From the NCBI GenBank assembly GCA_036785705.1, contig JAWUZG010000027.1, positions 3,391,501 to 3,455,500 on the forward strand: DNA of 64,000 bases, written 5' to 3'. Positions 26,591-39,376 of the stretch are shown one piece after another. This DNA comes from Acanthornis magna. Taxonomy: Eukaryota > Chordata > Aves > Passeriformes > Acanthizidae. Each line of letters begins with the position of its first letter. Within the stretch, counting starts at the first letter, position 1. The position numbers and the translations under genes are program-made. The notes beneath the pieces are model-generated. The model saw nothing but the letters and a program-made list of their open reading frames with translations. It had not been told where the DNA came from and made no database searches.

Positions 26591-29249
26591 TCCCAGTTCC
26601 ATATCCATCATTCTTATATGTACACATAAACCAAGAGCCATCTTCACAATAAACAGCAGCTGGTGAAAGCCTCCAGCTTCAGCAGTGGCTCTGCGCTCTC
26701 CCTATCTTTATAGATTCTTCTGCTGATCCCCCCACTCGCCCTTACAAGAGAAAAAGCAGCCCTTTTTCAAGCTACCATAAGTTTTCTGCTCTTCACAGAG
26801 GGCCTTTTAAGATTGAGACTGGCAGCTCCTTTCTTGAGAAGGGGGCAAAGTTGGCAAAGGACAAATAAGATGATTTATAACATCTACTGAGTAGGATCCA
26901 TTGCCCAGACTGTGGTACAGAACAGCTGGCAGGACAGTGAACAATAGCTCTTATTAGAGGTCTGCTATTTAAACCCAGTAACTATATCCAAAATTTCATC
27001 CACAGCCCTCGGATGAAACATGGTGAAATTCTAAAACATTAGAGGAGGTGGGGGACAGGCATGCGAAGAAATCTTCCTTTGGTGGCATAAATGTCTGAAA
27101 GACTTAACACCTAATTTAACCCTTCTCTAAAATTTAAGGAGGAATTTGTGATTACAGACCTCATGCAATACATCACCAGTGGGATGGAAAACAGAAAAAA
27201 AAGGAATATTAGTAACAGTTACAGCTAAAACAAAAAACTATCAAACCCAAAATGGTATTAATGTAATTTTTTAAGTTGCACTTCTCACACCATTTCTCTC
27301 TTAAATGACTGAAAGTTGAGGAAAAGCAAAATGAATTGATAAGATTATCTCCAGTCACTTTTCATCTGCAACACAGCCGCTGAAAATCCCAGTGGAAATT
27401 GTAATGAATATCTGCATATTAACCAATACTATTGTTTAAAGTTTCAGCTCCTCACATACTTAGACGCTGCTGCTTATGGCAGCAAAAATAACTCTCAAGC
27501 AACTGTATACAGAATTGACACAGTTTTGCTTAAATCCATTTAAAAAAGTATTCCAATGAAATATTTAATGCTAAAATAGTTAACCTTGTAAAAGTGATAG
27601 CTCCCTTTGATTTGGGTTTTGGTTTTTTTTAAGAAAAGGTGGAATTGCTTCCTATTAATTTCTCAGTTTGAAGTAAAATAGTGTATGATGACCCCTTCTA
27701 AAAACTGAGAATGGTTTCAATGAACATCCACTGTGAGGATACCCTATAAAAAGTCAAAAGCTTTACAGTTCTTTTAATCTAAAACAAAATCGCTAAAATA
27801 AATTTCAAATAAATTTAAAATATATTTAGCTTAAAAAGAGTACCCCATGGATATGCTGGGCAGTGCTTTCTGAGGCATTCCAGTGAGTTACAACAAGCTT
27901 ATTCATTCAAACAGCAATAGCCAAAATGCAGAATATACACTGAAAACATATTCAAAATTCATAATCACAATGATATTAAAACCCTATCTCCTGCACTTAA
28001 GACTCAGAGAACATATACACACCACAAAATTCACACTGCAGTTCAAACAACCCCTATTTCACATGGTATCAGAAGTGACAGACCAAGTTTACATAGGCTT
28101 TTGATCACGTCTGTAAAAAACCAAACTCAAAAAAAATTGCATCTGATTTACAGATAATCATGATCAAAGAGATTATATTTAAGTGAACTGCTATGATCAC
28201 AGCAGGTTCCCATAATCACCTCCCAGAATAAAATACTGAAAAATAAACACTTTCCTGCTCACCAAAGGAAAGCATGGATATAACTTATTAAATCAACATA
28301 TTACCTCTTAAAAGTGTCTGCTAACACATAACTACAATATGCCAATAACAACAAATAATAATATACCTCTTCTTTATAGATACACAGAAATACCCACAGT
28401 TTAATTTTTTTAATAGGTGCAACTATTTAAAGGGAAAAAAAACTGAAAAGAATCACCAAGTGAACCTAATATGGAATCAATAGCCTACTACTGGGTTCCC
28501 CTATAAAACACAACACTGCAGATGATTTTCAGTCCATTTGCAAGCTTTCTATTATCTTCCACATCAGCATCATTTGGAATTGCATGCACCTGCATAAAAG
28601 CACACCAGCACAGAAGAAAGACAGGCTTAAAGCAAAAAAACCCCAAAAAATCCCGTATTTGCACTAGGCAAGGTCCTGTTCCTCAGTGTCCTGCAGAGCT
28701 GCTGCGACTGTGTCACCTCTCAGGAACAGACAATGCCAGGTAAACCAAACCACTACAGGGCATGGGTAGTCAGGGCTTTATTTCAGTTCATATTCCAAGC
28801 ATATAGAGTCCAAAATACAGCCCTCAAAGAGGACAGATTTCAGCCTTTTTTTACTGCCTTAGATATACAGAGGAACAGGCAGAAGGCACACGCTGTGAGC
28901 TCTGAAGCTATGAAACAAGATGAAGATGGAAAACAAAATTCTTATGAGAAAGCAGACACCTATGCTAGCAACTTTCTGATCCCCGTAAATGCATGCAATG
29001 GAACAGATGGTAAAAAATATAAAGAAGAGGATATAAAGCAATACAAGTGACCCGGTGTAGCAAACTGGTATGTATTTGATTCCAGGGTTAAAAGTTAAAT
29101 GAACAGACACATCCTGGCAAAAGGCCAGCCCCTAACAGAACACAAACCTTCTAGGATTTGAGTTCTGGTTTTGATTTCAAACCCATGAACTTTAAGTGGA
29201 TTTGAAATCACGCAAAATATGCTCGCCCATTCCTATTCATAAGAGTAAA
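26591..29249. other. AT-rich non-coding stretch
   Basis: No gene seen. A 105-codon plus frame at 28733-29050 is charged and A-rich with no recognisable domain. Around 27360-27445 and 28140-28215 are AT-rich segments with TAAT and TGATTT cores that could be regulatory. Confidence 0.6.
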
Positions 29250-29620
29250 GACAGACAAACAAGCACTTGTCGGGGCAGAGATCGCCCTGTGGCTCCCCAA
29301 CCTGAAGCTGGCGGAGCAGAGCCCGTGCATCCTGCTTGGAGACGGCACGAAGGAGCGACCTGCAGCTGGCAGTGCCCCTCCTGGGGCTGCCAAGCGGCCC
29401 AAAAGCTCTCTTTTGTCTCGGCTTTGCTGCTGTTGTTATTGCTAAGTTTACAAGAAAAGGTTTCTATTCAAGGAAGCAAAGAAGGGGGGACTGGGGAACC
29501 TCCTGTAGCATTTCAATGGCCTGGCTGGAGCTGTACCCACACACAGCAGTGATGTTACAGTGCCCACAGGCTGGAAAAACAGGAGAAAAACTTCCAGAGA
29601 TCAGTAACAACTCTTAGATG
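29250..29620. other. GC-richer patch with open frames on both strands
   Basis: GC content is higher than in the flanks, with some CpG. Plus frames of 118 and 93 codons and a minus frame of 64 codons overlap. None shows a known motif. It could be a decayed repeat or an unknown exon. No splice pair stands out. Confidence 0.35.
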
Positions 29621-30063
29621 CAATCAGGTGTAACTGGGAAACAGGAACAGCATTCGAGGCACACTGAAACTTCTGTTTCACGCCTGCAGAGTAACTGGTG
29701 TGTCTGCAATCTCACTTGTTTTTTCCAATCTCAAGCCTACTGCAAGGCAGTATTTCTCTCCACAAACTTTAAAAAGAATGTATTTTTAATGATACGTAAA
29801 ATTTCACTCCTGTTTGGAAGTCTAGAACAGGCCTGAAAACTGCTAGCTCTTGACTGACGCTTGTGCAACAACTGCACTGTTTTTCCCTGAGATAACTCAC
29901 CTTCACCTGAAAGGGTGGATCCTAATTCTGTCTGAAGAGAATGTGCTACCACCATGCTTAACTAGGAATTAACCATGAAAAGCAGATAGGAGGAAGATGC
30001 TTCTGCAGTTGGAAAATGCTACAGCCTGATGTTCTATGTCATCCATCTGGTCTCTGGAATACT

Positions 30064-30280
30064 GGGGAGGCTTAGGTTGGTTATCAGGAAAAGGTTCTTC
30101 CCCCAGAGGGTGTGGGGCACTGCCCAGGCTCCCCAGGGAATGGACAGGACCTCAAGGCTGCCAGAGCTCCAGGAGTGTTTGGATAATGCTCTGAGACATA
30201 GGGTGGGATTGTTGGGAGCTCTGTGCAGGGTCAGGAGCTAGATGGGATGGTCCTGGTGGGTCCCTCAGGATTCCGTGAAC
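30064..30280 (+). mobile_element. CR1 LINE 3' end fragment
   Basis: The order of words gaggcttaggttgg, ttatcagg, aaaggttcttcccccagagg, gggcactg, aggctccccaggga, tgccagagctccaggag, gtttggataatgctctgag, tgtgcagggtcaggagcta and ggtgggtccctcaggattcc follows the terminal part of an avian CR1 subfamily in plus orientation. In intact copies this part ends a few bases later in a short tandem repeat. Here the tail is eroded to attccgtgaac. The 5' side is truncated, as usual for CR1. No coding part is left. Confidence 0.88.
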
Positions 30281-32131
30281 ACTGCACCGCTCTTGGGAAT
30301 AGCCGGAGCTCCGAACGAGCAAAGCAACAGCGCAGACTGGTTACTGCCGTCAGCAGAGAGTACCAGAGCTGGTCATGGCAAAGAGGAGCAAGAACCTCAT
30401 TCTTCAGCTTTTTCTCCTTTCCAGCAAGTTCAGTCAGAGCAAATTCTTTGGCAAAAAAAAGGTAACAAAAAGATCCAAGAAATCAAACATAAATCTGGTA
30501 ATCTGCCGAGAGGGGAAGAGCAGAGGGAAGAGAACTGGCAGGCTTTATTATTAAGCACACTTTGTGTTATCCAATAGATCCAACAGTAACATACAGCAAC
30601 TGGACTCTGTACAAGAAATCTATTATACTGACTGCTCTCAAATGAAGCATATTGCTGATTTCAGAAAGATCAGAATGCCTAACTCTGGATGCCTCAGGAA
30701 TAAACAAGAATAAATTTATGTTTTACTATGCCTGAGACAGACCTAGTCAAAATTTTTCCATGAAAGCTGTTCCTCAGCAATGAACCAGGTTTTCAATAAA
30801 GCCTTTTTTTTCTTTTTGTGAAAAGTATCTGCTTTTGGATGCTTTCCGGAGATTCAATCCAGCTAGGAAACTGGGACCCTAGAGCAAGTAAGCTTATTTT
30901 TATAATCAAAACCTGAAGTTTTCAGTTTTTCATTTTAAAGCTGTAATTCTCTTTGGTGGGAACCCTTTTCTGGTGAGACCTCTTTTTTTTGGGCATTTCC
31001 ATGCAGGGAATCCTTTTAGATTCCACAATACTGGTACATTTTAGATTTTAGAGGTGTGAACCATTCTTTTTTCCAGTTTTCCTTTAAGTAGAGCTTGCAG
31101 GAAAATACTGATCACATGAGATCATAGTCTATTCTGACCCTGATCAGACCTAGGGATCCTTAGGACTAGTGGACCTGCAGCGCTAGTCCCTGACCTTCCT
31201 GTTCAAATAGATTATATTTCAAATAAAGAATAAATGTTAATATGGATTAATCTCTCCACTTTTAAAAGTCAAGAAAATCTTAAATTAAGGCCTTCTAGGC
31301 TGCAAAGCTTTTTTGTGTAATTTTTAACTACTACTTTTCACTATTTCAGCAGGGAACAAGTGCTCCTAGACAGAAACCACAGTACCAATCTACAGTCAGA
31401 ACTACATGTTTACAGAAGAAATTATAACCCCCTGAAAAAACCTGTCTCATAACTGAAGTCCTGCCACAAACACTTTTGTAGCAAAAATAGTAAAATAATT
31501 TAGAACCAAGCAAATTGCTTTAGACTTGACAGAAAAATTAGTGCCTAGGAAATCTGCATCTAAAAAATCCATTTTCTTTTAAACCTTTTACATAGAGCAG
31601 GATTGAATGCTAAATGTGAAACAGGCCATGTTAAGTTTAACAACAAACTTTTACAAGTAACAATTACCTATTTTTCTACATGTTTAAAGAAATAAGCAGG
31701 CCTTAAATGATAGAGATTCCGGATTTAATTACTTTCAAAGATATTTAGATTAACATCTAAAGATTAAGTTAAGAACTACATTAATCATGAGTACTTTCTA
31801 CTGTTACACATAATTTCTCTTTATACACAGAGTGTATAAAGATTTTCCTTTCTCTTTCTCCCTTCCCCAAACTTACATATCAGCAAGTCTTGCCACAAGT
31901 GCGAAACAGCAACTGAACCTGTGCAATGTGCCTGATATTTGGATTAGAGCATTAATTCTGCTGCTTCGCTGCAGCAGTGCACACTTTTAAGATGCTTTTC
32001 ATATTGAGTCAATAGTTGCGTACTATTATATATAGTCACAATGCCTTGACTGGATTTAAGACTGCAATTTTGTTCTGTGAGACAGCAGTGATTAATTTCA
32101 AAAGAACTCACAGGATCAGGTTTACCTGGCT
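30281..32131. other. Non-coding stretch
   Basis: Two overlapping plus frames of 80 and 111 codons run on past the CR1 end to about 30577, with no recognisable product. The remainder is AT-rich with dense stops. Confidence 0.6.
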
Positions 32132-32650
32132 GTGCTACAGGAATCAGCACCTAGAGTGCCAGTGGGTATTGCCTACTCACTACTGGCTAAGATGTGTTAC
32201 GTACAATTAAAAATGAGTAATCACACTGGCCCCATAGCCATACAACTTTTCCAAGTGCCTTCTCTGTCCCGTAAAGCTCATCAATGGGTTTCCAAACTTG
32301 CAGTCGAATACTACATGGGATGCACAAGCAGCTCACTTCTAGTGGAAGAAAAAGAATTAAGTGTATTTTTTACTCCATGCTTACTGATGAAAGTGAATGC
32401 CATTCTGGACAGCAGAAGATTCCTTAAGGCATCACTTCTGCATCATAAAACATATCTACAACTAGAACTGTGCAGAAACTGGACAAGACCAGGTAGCAAC
32501 TGTATTTCACACCTCAGAAAAGCATCAAATGTTCTAGCAAAACCCACAAAGACTTATTATCTTCCCTTAGGTAAAAAACCAACTTTTTCAGTCTTCTCAA
32601 CCTCCAACATTTTACATACAGCACTGATCTTAGGCCAACAACAAGAATAA
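32132..32650 (+). other. Longest non-repeat open frame, 172 codons, unrecognised
   Basis: This is the longest ATG-to-stop frame in the window outside repeats and the CpG-rich or GC-rich regions. The predicted peptide has no signal sequence, no clear membrane segment, no repeated motif and no family I recognise. In about 64 kb of moderately AT-rich DNA, one frame of this length on two strands is close to what chance allows. There is no upstream promoter signature, no obvious splice pairing and no poly-A tail that would mark a retrocopy. I keep it as an open frame, not a gene. Confidence 0.12.
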
Positions 32651-35600
32651 TTTAAATTTGAACAATAGAGAGGTCCAATGAGAAAGCAAAACATTCAGTT
32701 TTATAGCTAATGGTTATTCCAATTGGAAAAATAACCATATTATTTTCCCCTTATTTATTTTAGGAGAAGTACAATACATTGCAAACATCAGTCCTGGAGA
32801 AGCAAAAAATTAGGACTGACATAAAAGTATTTCATAGGGAAGGAGCTGGATGCAGGGGAATGACCAACACACATAGCTCAGAAGGCAAAGCCATTAAATC
32901 CAGCTTACAAAAATCATGTGTCTGGAATTAAAAGTATAGCCTTTCAGCATGTTTTTCACTAAAGAGAAAAAAAAATTCTCTCAACTCTCCCTCACTTTTC
33001 CAGACATTGAAAAAATATACCATAGAAGATGCTGAGGAATGGTATAGCACACTGTTGGAATTTCAAGGTGTGCAGTTTGTGATGAAAGCCTGTGCCATGT
33101 TTATTAGAGGCCACTCAAAGTGTCTCACATTTTCCTGCCTTTGTCCTTCACACTTCACTGTCACAGGGAAGTGGACAAACAAGTTTACACATGGACATTA
33201 CTCCATACAGCTACAGTGGCAGTTTTAATGCAGCATTTGGTGCCCAGGATGTGCCCCTGAAAGAGGTTCTGCCACCCCCAGGAACTTTTGCGTATCTATG
33301 TCATTAATTATTCTACCAACTTATGGGGCAGAGACCAGTTAAAGAAAATATAGTTCTAACATTCCTTACATGCCAGCAAAGTAAGTAACAATGCTATCTG
33401 CTATTTCAGCATCTTAAAGTTGTTTTAACACTTCTGAAAGGTTACACGAGAGCAGAATCAGAGACATTGTAATTCAGCATTCACAGTGTATTCCTAAGAA
33501 GCCAACACACCCTCAGCTTCCCTATCCATTTCAACACTTCAACACTTCTGAGGTTGCAAAGCAAAAGACACGCCTGTGAATGGAGTAGCTGTACCCACTT
33601 TATCTCTCTTCACATGCTTCTCCCCAGTATCACCAGAAGGGTATAGATAACTCCATTCCTGTCTAAGCCATGCAAGCAGAGGGCAGCCTTCACTCTTGGC
33701 ACAGTATCCAAACACAATGTTTTTATAACCCCCATGAGCTGTCTCACTTCTCCAAAGTGAAAAATGTTATATAAATAAGACAACTGAGAGCTGGTTTACA
33801 GCAGAACTTTATCAGTATATATTGTATAGCAATCATTCATTGCCAGGCATGACATTCCTACTGAAAGGATTTTTTAGTTTATTTTAAAGGTACTATAGCA
33901 AATGAGAGGAGTCAAAACACTGAAACTGGAGTCAACTTCCCCTGAGACGGATGGGGCAAAGACTGGTGGAGCCACGATATACAATGAAACCAACTATTTT
34001 AAACTCATCAGAGTGACAATTCCAACAAGTTTAAAAGAATTTTTCATGTCTTAATCCCGAAATGTAGGAGCATCTTTTTCTAGTGTACTGTGTGGAAGCC
34101 AAGCAGTATTTGTAGTTTGCATCTGCACATAGAGGGGCTGAGCTAATTATGATGCAGCACCATGTCCACATATAGGCTCCAGATTCCCAACATGTGCAGC
34201 CAAGGCTTGCTTGCTGAACTAGCTCCTGAAAAGTGTCAATAAATTCCTATCCATGTTTAAATTCTGCTTTCAGGATCATTTTGTTGTTGTACAAGAAAAG
34301 CAGTGATAAATTAACACATGACAGGATTGAGGCTTACATACACATTAAAATACCATTCACTATCAAAGTATTGCAAAAGAAGGATACTGTGAGTCTTCAT
34401 AATGGTAAGAATCAGCATACTGTGTCTGTCTTATAAAATGTCTCACTGAAAACATTTAAGCTTGCCAAGACAATTTTGATTCAACCAGGCTGGAGCAGCT
34501 AACCGGGAGTTATGTTTGAAGAGTACGAGTGTGGGGCCCTTCAGCAAAGCTAAATCCAAACCAAAGCAGAACAGAACTGACAGTGAGCTAAGTGGGTGAG
34601 CACGGAACTCCAAACAGCTGTGGCCAAGAGCATGCTTGACCACACCCTACATCACAAAGGTAAGCTGCTCTGCCAGAACCTTCCTTTCCTCCACTACGGG
34701 AAATGTTTAGTAGAAACTCCTTCGGTCTTTAAAGAAAGCCTTTACATTTGTCCCAATACACAAACTGGTATCTGGCTACATTCTGAACAAAGTCTGTGCA
34801 GAAAAATCAACACTTGCCGTATTTTCCCTCATTTATTAAAGAAACTCTGTTCCATTCTTAATGGCAGACACAGACACTTCCTTTAGAACCGAACAAAAGG
34901 AGGCATCTGACTAACAAACAGACCAGCAAAGCAGAAACTGGATCTTTGATGCATATTCCATTGTCTTTGCCTACTCCAAGGCTGTGTTCACAGCACGGGC
35001 TGCCAGCAGGTACAGGTGGTGCTGGCAGGAGGCAGACTGCTACTGCTCTGTGCTCACAAACACACAGCACTAGGTGACTTCCTTTTAGTTACAAGCCAAA
35101 CCATACTCACTAGTGACAGCTTTTTCCCCCTAAGTTTCTGTGTACTGTGTTAAAATACCAGCAAATGATATTAAGGAATAAAAGGAGAAACAACTATGTG
35201 AACTCTTTGCATTCTGAAATTTAATTTAAAAGTTAGAATTTTCCCTCTTCCCTCATCGCTTTAAAGTATCTTGGACAAAAAATTTAAGGTTTCTTTTACT
35301 GGGAGTATTAGCCGACTAAAATTAAGAATTGTTTACAAAAAGAGTACTCCAATCTCCCTCAGCTGTACAGATCTTCTCCCTACCCTAGCAGAAATAACTT
35401 ATGCTAGTAGTTGTGCACTTCATCAAATTTGAGCCAAAGAAATGGACTTGTGAATCAGTTGTTTATAAAAGACAAACTAGTATTTGATAGAATAATAGTA
35501 ACAAGCCATCATGGAGGTTCTGGAATGCTGCCATCTCACCACAAGTGACTTTTTCTAAAAAAATAAGGACACAAACCAACCAGTGTTTCTCTTACCTGAA

Positions 35601-36946
35601 CACCTCTCAAAGAACTAACAGGAAGATTCAAAGGGTGGGAGTCATAAACAGGTAGGGGAAACTTAATTAAAATATTAAGCTATTAAAAAATAACAAGAAA
35701 AACAATAAAACCAAATGGCCCTGATTTACAGCTGGAAGCAGCTCATTTCCTCCAGGGGAGTCAGCAGCAGCTATAATTACCTGTTGCAGGGATTTACGCT
35801 GGCTGGGAACTACCACTCCCTTCAGCTGCTGGCAGCACTCTGCTCCTCCTGGCCAAGGCAGAGAGTGTTTACACCTACAGCTGATCACTGCAGCTGACTT
35901 TCATGCCTTTTTCCACCCAGCACCCTGAGGAACTTAGCTACTGCCAGCAATTAAAGTAGTACGGGAGTAAATTTTTACTTGGGAACTGCATAAAAAGAGA
36001 AGGGTAAGCCCAAACAGTGCTCATGTTTGCAAGGAGTTTGGGAAACACTCATCTACCCTATCCACTACTTCATCAGCAAAGATCTGTGTTAATTCAGACA
36101 ATTGGATAGGTCTGACACTAGAGACATGCTATTTTTCAAAGTTTATTAAAAACTTTCCTATCTAGAAATAACAGAGGCATACAGTAAGTCAGGGCCAGAA
36201 ATCACACAGATATTCAAACACTAATTTCAAACAGTAGTTACAGAAAATTTAGATGCCAAACTGTCTTACTTTGTTCTACCCTGTTCTAGTGAAAACATTG
36301 TGTCTCTGTCCTCCAGCCATTGCCGTTTCCAAGAAAACATCCAAATCCCAAAGGTGGTATGATACACCCACATAGTAGGTTCATGGGGCACTCCTGCAAG
36401 ATTTCCCTAAGGCACACAGGTCACAGGATTAGAAAAATCATTAAGCATCTGAGAATGTGTTCTCCATCCATGCTAAAATTTGACTTAGCTTATTGAAATG
36501 ATAAAAGGGCTCTGGCTGGCTGTGCCAGGTTTCCCATGTAGAGTGGCATTTTCAGATGTCTGGTTATGTAATGGGGAATCCTTCCCATTGGTAAATGACA
36601 ATATCCCCCCCTTAACAGAATAAAAGTACATGCAGCACTGAGCCCCTTCTGGGGGAGTGGGCAGGTTTACACTGACTAGTGACACTGTAGGTCCTGTTTT
36701 CATGCTATGAATTTATCAGGGTTTCACTCTGTACAAAGGTAGATTCTTCTTCCTCTCTGCCCACCAGAACACTTAGCATGAAGTTAGGTATCTTTCTTAA
36801 GACTCGCATTTACTTTGCAAAATTTTTAAATATGTATTTCTGATGCAGCATATGAAGTTAACTATACTCTCTGATTAGCCTATATCTTACTACTGTTCTG
36901 CAAGCAATTTTCTCCCAATCCCATCCTTATTCTGCATTCTTTAACT
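32651..36946. other. AT-rich non-coding stretch
   Basis: Short frames only, at most 96 codons. A small tandem duplication of caacactt lies near 33535. No gene, RNA gene or recognised element. Confidence 0.65.
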
Positions 36947-37011
36947 GAAAGAAACAAAAAAGAAAAAGAAAAAAAAAAAGAAAAAAGAAGGGAAAAAAAG
37001 GAAAAAAAAAA
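36947..37011. repeat. A-rich polypurine tract
   Basis: Sixty-five bases with only one pyrimidine, mostly A with scattered G. The minus-strand frame across it encodes phenylalanine runs and is not a gene. Long purine tracts of this type can adopt triplex structures and are unstable in length. Confidence 0.9.
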
Positions 37012-38563
37012 TATTTTCCAGGGGATCTCTTCTTAACCATGTAGTGGGCAAAGGTATACAGCATATCCTGTGTATGTGGATTTTGGTTTTTTTTTTTCTA
37101 TGAACAGGGAAACACAACATCAGTCTGATGATTTCCACTTCTTTGGTGAACTGTACATTACTTATACACTGGAAACCAGAGCGTTTAAAAGTAAGCATCA
37201 ACCATATGTCTCAGTATGAAAATTCTGAAGGTCTAGTCAAAAGAATAATGACCAGGTGGGTTTCTTTTTAAAAACCACTAGTTTTTTTCAGGTCATTTAA
37301 TTTGACAACTTTACCTATTGCTTTTGGAAAATATATATAATGTATTTTGAAATATAAATTTCAAAACAGGCAGCCATGTCGTCCAAGCTGTCATGGGAGA
37401 GGGAGGCACTGCATGGCTGCAGCCCCTCAGCTACTGCAGGTCTCAATCCCAAGTGTCCACCTTCACTGACATGTACTTGAATTTTTGAAGAGTCATTTTG
37501 TCAAAAAATCCTATACGGAGTCAAGGTTTCAATTAGCTACCTCCCAGTGGCAGAGGGTCAGTGTTCAGACTGTCCTGTGCCAGGTGTTTTGTGAAAGGAG
37601 AGCTGATGAGGGCTTTGCTGTAGTAGGGCCAGTCAACTCAAATTAAAGCCTTTATAGACAATAACGTGCTTATATGTGACCAAGTCAGAGACAACGTACA
37701 AAATTAACTGAACTAGGGATGTTTGACCATGAGTCTCAGATGACATGTGCAAAGCAGCCTCAGCTTACTTCTGGGTCACATTTAAGGCCTTTAAATATTT
37801 AGCACTACAGCAAAACCATTTTAAAGCTGTACGTACACAGCATATATATCACTACTACTGTAAATATGAACAAGGTTCACCAGCAATCTACACAGGAATC
37901 AAATATCCAGAAGTTTATGAAGTTTTACGAACTAGTAAATTGTCCTTACTTCATATCCATTTCTCCATTACACATGAGTAAATAAAGACTGCTCAGAGAG
38001 GGATAGAAACCATAGAGGACAGTTCAGCAACAGGTGTCAGCAGCAGCTAGGCAGAGACATCACTACTGAGCCCCACAGAACCCAATGAGTATTTTTTGTT
38101 GTTGAACCTATTCTATGAGAAAGAAAAACAGATCATAACTAGCCTTCAAAATGCAAGTTGAAATCCCAGTTAAAATTTAAAAAAAAGAAAAATAGAAGAA
38201 TGAATGACTCAAATAATAATCACTCCTACACTGTTGGCAGCTACTTAAGAGAGTTACAAATGTGTTCAGATTTATTAATTTGAAGGGCTGCCTGAAGAGA
38301 GAGAGATTATGAAAAAAGTGGAAGTTAAATATCATTGACAATTAATTCATCTCCTTGTTCCCCGTGCCCTCCCCCCCATGTTAAAGCTCAGAAAGAAGGT
38401 CCTACTTATGATCAACTGATATAACCTTAACTTACTCAAAGCAGCTAACTAGAACATCCAGAAGGAAAGAATGGATGCTGCCTATCAACCTTACCGCACC
38501 CTAATCTCACAGTAAAGGATGCGACACACATCTATCCCATCACCTGGCTCAGTCAGCCTGCAT
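37012..38563. other. AT-rich non-coding stretch
   Basis: No gene seen. GC content begins to rise only in the last 100 bases, toward the minisatellite. Confidence 0.65.
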
Positions 38564-38582
38564 CCCACACACACACACACCA
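38564..38582. repeat. Short (CA)n run
   Basis: A CA dinucleotide run that precedes the much larger CA-containing minisatellite by about 85 bases. Confidence 0.8.
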
Positions 38583-38666
38583 GACAGCTCCTTCATCCTT
38601 CCCGGCACCACCAGCACAGCCTTCCCCACACACCTTCCGAGGCACTGCTGTCCTTCCCGGGAGAGC

Positions 38667-39376
38667 GGACACACAGGGACACACAGGGACACACGGACAC
38701 ACAGGGACACACGGACACACAGGGACACACGGACACACAGGGACACACAGGGACACACGGACACACAGTGACACACGGACACACAGGGACACACGGACAC
38801 ACAGGGACACACGGACACACACCGACAGACACACACGGACACACAGGGACACGCGGACACACAGGAACACACGGACACAGACGGACACAGGGACACACGG
38901 GGACACACAGGGACACACGGACACACAGGGACACACAGGGACACACGGACACACACCGACAGACACACACGGACACACAGGGACACACAGGGACACACGG
39001 ACACACAGTGACACACGGACACACAGGGACACACGGACACACGGACACACAGGGACACACAGGGACACACAGGGACACACAGTGACACACGGACACACAG
39101 GGACATAGAGGGACACACGGACACACAGGGACACACGGACACACAGGGACACACAGGGACACACGGACACACAGGGACACACGGACACACAGGGACACAC
39201 GGACACACACCGACAGACACACACGGACACACAGGGACACATAGGGACACGCGGACACACAGGAACACACGGACACAGACGGACACAGGGACACACAGGG
39301 ACACACAGGGACACACGGACACACGGGGACACACGGACAGAGGGACACAGGCACACACGGACACACAGGGACAGAG
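38667..39376. repeat. GGACACAC-type minisatellite, 0.7 kb
   Basis: A tandem array built from two interchangeable units, GGACACAC (8 bp) and GGACACACAG (10 bp), often alternating as an 18-bp composite. Rarer variants include a gtgac form, a cgacagac form, an acatag form and an aggaac form. The plus strand is almost devoid of T. Variant positions form higher-order copies: the word accgacagac recurs at 38821, 38955 and 39209, and the cluster after 38821 (with aggaacac and agacgg variants) is repeated 388 bp further on after 39209. The array lacks stop codons in most frames, which creates artificial minus-strand frames of 314-405 codons rich in Cys, Val and Pro. These are not genes. The array lies directly against a CpG island and itself carries one CpG per CACGG. 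Confidence 0.95.

Noticed and set aside
36941..37201. 86-codon minus frame with a phenylalanine run
   Set aside because: It is the translation of the A-rich purine tract.
38519..39085. 188-codon plus frame rich in Thr, His, Asp and Gly
   Set aside because: Translation of the same minisatellite.
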